DNA of 64,000 nt. Origin: Natrinema salinisoli (GTDB lineage Archaea > Halobacteriota > Halobacteria > Halobacteriales > Natrialbaceae). The DNA is taken from assembly GCF_020405205.1 (NCBI RefSeq), contig NZ_CP084469.1, positions 1,612,001 through 1,676,000 of the forward strand, written 5' to 3'. The translations under genes were made by a program, and so were the position numbers. Position 1 is the stretch's first letter. Every line of letters begins with the position of its first letter. Under the pieces are notes generated by a model. It saw only the letters and a program-made list of their open reading frames with translations. It did no database searches and was not told the DNA's origin. Below are positions 61,586 to 64,000 of this stretch, in pieces.

Positions 61586-61861
61586 TTAATTCTCTTTGAG
61601 TTCATTAGCCTCGAGCTCGCCGTCGAGATAGGCGCTCCCTTTCGAACTCACCTGATAGTAGCCCGCTTCATCGACTTTTTCCACTAGTCCATTGGCCTCG
61701 AGTTCACGAAGACGCTGTCTCACCGTCGAGTATCCGATCTCGTGCCCGTGCCGATTCAAATTCCGATAGAGTGGCTTTGCAGGGAGTTCGAGGTCGTGGT
61801 CCTCGAGAAACTCGAGAATAAGACCGTCTTTCAAGGACATCCACTCCGGGCGAGGTCGCAT
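61586..61861 (-). CDS. Winged-helix DNA-binding regulator
   Basis: The 91-residue protein is one winged helix: 'LILEFLEDHDLELPAKPLYR', 'STVRQRLRELEANGLVEKV' and wing 'GYYQVSSKGSAYLDGEL'. Such proteins are common as regulators in haloarchaeal viruses and plasmids. It is divergent from the gene at 62091 across 229 bases with a TATA-like AATATATAAATAC at about 61952-61964. Confidence 0.82.
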   Translation of the reverse strand: MRPRPEWMSLKDGLILEFLEDHDLELPAKPLYRNLNRHGHEIGYSTVRQRLRELEANGLVEKVDEAGYYQVSSKGSAYLDGELEANELKEN

Positions 61862-62090
61862 TCGACGCTATTGTCCCACTGGCAGGCATTAACTTGATTT
61901 GGTTTCTGAATATGAAAGCCCATATAGTGTCCATTAATAGCGCAAATGAGCTAATATATAAATACGAAGAAACTGTTAGTGAACTATACGGAAGCGAGAG
62001 TACGAATTTGCAACTCGCGAGTTCGGAAGTAGCGGACCGGTGTTAGCGGCACCAGTCCGCGAGAAGCTCCCGTAACAGCCCTACGGAAGC

Positions 62091-62492
62091 ATGACAGATG
62101 ACGAGACACGGGGTAATGAATGCCCCGACCGACAGGACGAATCGCGGCAATCAACTACCGTCTATCGCCAGCTGATCGAGGCGATCGACGTCCACGCCAG
62201 CAATTTGCTCCAGGAAATCAACACTGATGAAACCCTCGAGCAAGACACCACTCGCGCAGCTAAACGACACTGCCGCGAGCTACGCGCGGAACTCGACTGT
62301 CTGCGACGGCACCTCCCCGGAACGGACGAATGGAACCGCCAGACAAGTGGCAGGTGGGAGGGAAGCATCACGACCGCCAGTGGCCCCTTCGAGGCAGTGC
62401 TCGAGGCGGCACGCCGCGGAGCCTTCGAAACCGAGGACACGCCCGAGGACGGGACCCAGCCGGACGAGACGGGAGGTGAGGGCGATGAGTGA
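62091..62492 (+). CDS. Hypothetical haloarchaeal mobile-element protein, 133 aa
   Basis: The protein is acidic and helical ('VYRQLIEAIDVHASNLLQEI', 'RAAKRHCRELRAELDCLRRH') with a disordered end. No family name is known to me. Its end overlaps a broken gene by eight bases (ATGAGTGA), so the two once formed an operon. Confidence 0.6.
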   Translation: MTDDETRGNECPDRQDESRQSTTVYRQLIEAIDVHASNLLQEINTDETLEQDTTRAAKRHCRELRAELDCLRRHLPGTDEWNRQTSGRWEGSITTASGPFEAVLEAARRGAFETEDTPEDGTQPDETGGEGDE

Positions 62493-63380
62493 GCACTAGA
62501 GCACCAATTCCCCACACGAAGAACCCGCGGCCCTCAAAACTGAACTCGAGAACCTCAGAAAAAGAATCGCCGAGCTCGAGACAAAATTAGAGACGAAAGA
62601 CGACCGGATCGACGAGATCGAGCGCGACCGCGATCGGCTCGAGGAGACCACTGCAACCCTCGAGGACCGACTCGAAGAGTGCGAACGCACACAAACGAAA
62701 CAGGAAAACGCCGTCGATGCGGCGTTGAACAAAGCCGGAACGAACAAAGACCGAATTGAGGAACTACAGGCGCGAGAACTCGAGAAGGGCCACACCTCAG
62801 AACCGACACCGTCGATCAACACGACCTCGAGATACGCGGCAACCGACTCGAGCGGGTCACCAGGGACGACGGCCGGACGTATTTCCGACTCCCCGAGAGT
62901 GCCGACCCCCTCGACGACGGTACCGTCTCACTGGCCTACGGGGACTTGCTCCCGATCCAGCAGCTCGCGCGGATGGACGAGTAGGCGCTCCGGTCGACGG
63001 CGAACGCGTTACCGACCCGATTGGCCGCGAACCTATGGAAGGCCAGAGCCGACTCGAGTGTCGGCGACGATCCCTGGGGGACGGGGTGTAAGGGAGTCGA
63101 GGCCTCCGTCAAGGCGAGCGACCTGAAACACTGGATCCGACGCCAAGAAAACGGTATCAGCGAGACCTACGCCACAAAGCTCGTCTCGCGGGCGATCGAC
63201 GCGATCCTCGAGCTCTCGAGTCACCGGCTCGCCGTCCGCAAGCGGACCGAGCGGAAGAACGGCCTCGAGTACACCGAACGCCGGCTGGTTATCCCGACGG
63301 ACGTGGAGATCCCAGGCGAACCGACAGCCCGACCCACCGCAAACCAGCAAGCTCCGGAGACAGCTGACGTCCGCGGCTGA
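62485..63380 (+). pseudogene. Broken gene of a conserved haloarchaeal plasmid/virus protein
   Basis: Reading pieces in turn gives a stop after four codons, a coiled coil ('RKRIAELETKLETKDDRIDE'), a frame change near 62800, 'LEIRGNRLERVTRDDGRTYF' to 'LLPIQQLARMDE', a TAG at 62980, and then 'ANLWKARADSSVGDDPWGTG' to the end at 63380. At least two stops and two shifts break it. The whole would be about 295 residues. Confidence 0.7.
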
Positions 63381-63763
63381 CCGCGGACAGTATCAGAACT
63401 ACCCTCTCGAGAGAGCTATCGTCTCTCTGATCACAACCGAACGACATCGCGTAGGCGGCTCGGAGCGAGGTCGGTAGTCGTCGGTCCGTCGCTCGAGCAG
63501 TCCTCGGCAGTCCACACTGGAGACGGCCACACGGAACCACCCGACGACGACGGCTGTCCACGGAGATACTGTGGAGACTCGAGCGAGTCGCGGTACAGCC
63601 GCATCATTGGCCGGCGAATGAAACACCCCTCCCGCTGCGTGACGCGCGACGCATCCCCTTCGGACGTGATACGCCGTTGTGTTCTGAGACATGGAACTGG
63701 GCGAGAACGGAATCGAAGCCCCGCCGGAGGGTATTTGTAGCACAATGTGCTACATCGTATACA
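63381..63763. other. 383-base spacer before the antitoxin gene
   Basis: No gene is seen on either strand in the first 340 bases. The end holds the promoter and palindromic operator of the next gene. Confidence 0.45.
63737..63753. promoter_or_regulatory. Palindromic operator in the antitoxin promoter
   Basis: GTAGCACAATGTGCTAC has two eight-base arms around one A. It overlaps the end of a TATA-like GGTATTTG at 63730 and ends ten bases before the ATG, right for autorepression. Confidence 0.7.
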
Positions 63764-64000
63764 ATGCCGTCGATCAGTGCTCGCATTCCAGACGAGGACG
63801 AGGGAAGGCTCGAGGAAGTAGCGGAGTTACTGGGCGAAGACAAGAGTACGGTGATTCGAAAGGCGCTCCGCGAAGGACTGTCGGATCTCCGAATCCGACT
63901 CGCGGTGCAGCAGTACCAGTCCGGCGAAATCTCGACGAATCAGGCCGCTCGAGTCGCCGGCGTGAGCGTCGCCCAGTGGCTTGAAATTGCCCGTGAACAC
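63764..64000 (+). CDS. UPF0175-type antitoxin-like protein (3' cut by window)
   Basis: The visible 79 residues have a ribbon-helix-helix-like start ('SISARIPDEDEGRLEEVAEL', 'EDKSTVIRKALREGL') and a UPF0175 part ('YQSGEISTNQAARVAGVSV'). Such proteins pair with a PIN-type toxin coded just downstream in many archaea. The partner would be beyond the window. Confidence 0.78.
   Translation, partial: MPSISARIPDEDEGRLEEVAELLGEDKSTVIRKALREGLSDLRIRLAVQQYQSGEISTNQAARVAGVSVAQWLEIAREH

Noticed and set aside
63021-63380. Independent 119-residue gene
   Set aside because: It is the end of the broken gene from 62485 and continues its protein text.

Overview
The window is haloarchaeal DNA: acidic proteins, high GC, twin-arginine signals, leaderless promoters with a TATA box about 25 bases before the start codon, an archaeal PHA synthesis operon (phaRPEC), and DacZ-type diadenylate cyclase. 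Frequent CTCGAG and overall gene content suggest the order Natrialbales, but this is a guess.

Region 1 (1 to about 19135) is the right part of an integrated virus or plasmid-like element. It starts inside an MCM helicase gene and ends at the 3' half of a tRNA-Leu(UAG) gene that acts as attachment site. In order it has a small four-helix membrane protein, a 927-residue Tat-exported surface protein with a C-terminal anchor, three membrane proteins and a P-loop ATPase. This matches the VP3-VP4-ORF6-ORF7-VP8 order of pleolipoviruses. Around this core lie a Sec11-like signal peptidase, a TatA homologue, a nuclease-like protein, a type IIG restriction-modification enzyme, a tyrosine integrase and many small zinc-ribbon or membrane proteins. 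Nearly every transcription unit starts from a copy of the same promoter sequence (nine copies, one on the minus strand). GATC is strongly depleted in this region compared with the host DNA.

Region 2 (19.1 to 22.5 kb) is an integration scar: three tandem tRNA 3' ends, each followed by a hairpin, then an ATPase_2/DUF234 gene, a nested palindromic element, an acyltransferase and a decayed second copy of the start of the ATPase gene.

Region 3 (22.5 to 39.9 kb) is chromosomal: a GlcG/HbpS-like protein, dacZ with an MscS-type channel, an IS200/IS605 element (tnpA and tnpB), and a nucleoside uptake and salvage set (uridine phosphorylase, cytidine deaminase, a BMP-type ABC transporter and a phosphohexomutase). 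The polyhydroxyalkanoate genes phaJ, phaR, phaP, phaE, phaC and phaB follow.

Region 4 (41 to 61.5 kb) is a surface polysaccharide or glycosylation island. It has a polyprenyl-phosphate sugar transferase, two DegT-type aminotransferases, an epimerase, two GT4 glycosyltransferases, a flippase, a polymerase-like membrane protein, two sulfatase-fold enzymes, a GH97 hydrolase, VanZ-like proteins, gmd-fcl for GDP-deoxyhexose, and a GDP-mannose-type Nudix enzyme. Decayed genes lie at both sides.

Region 5 (61.5 to 64 kb) looks like a decayed mobile cassette: a winged-helix regulator, a small gene overlapping a pseudogene broken by stops and frameshifts, and, at the window edge, a UPF0175-type antitoxin gene behind a palindromic operator.
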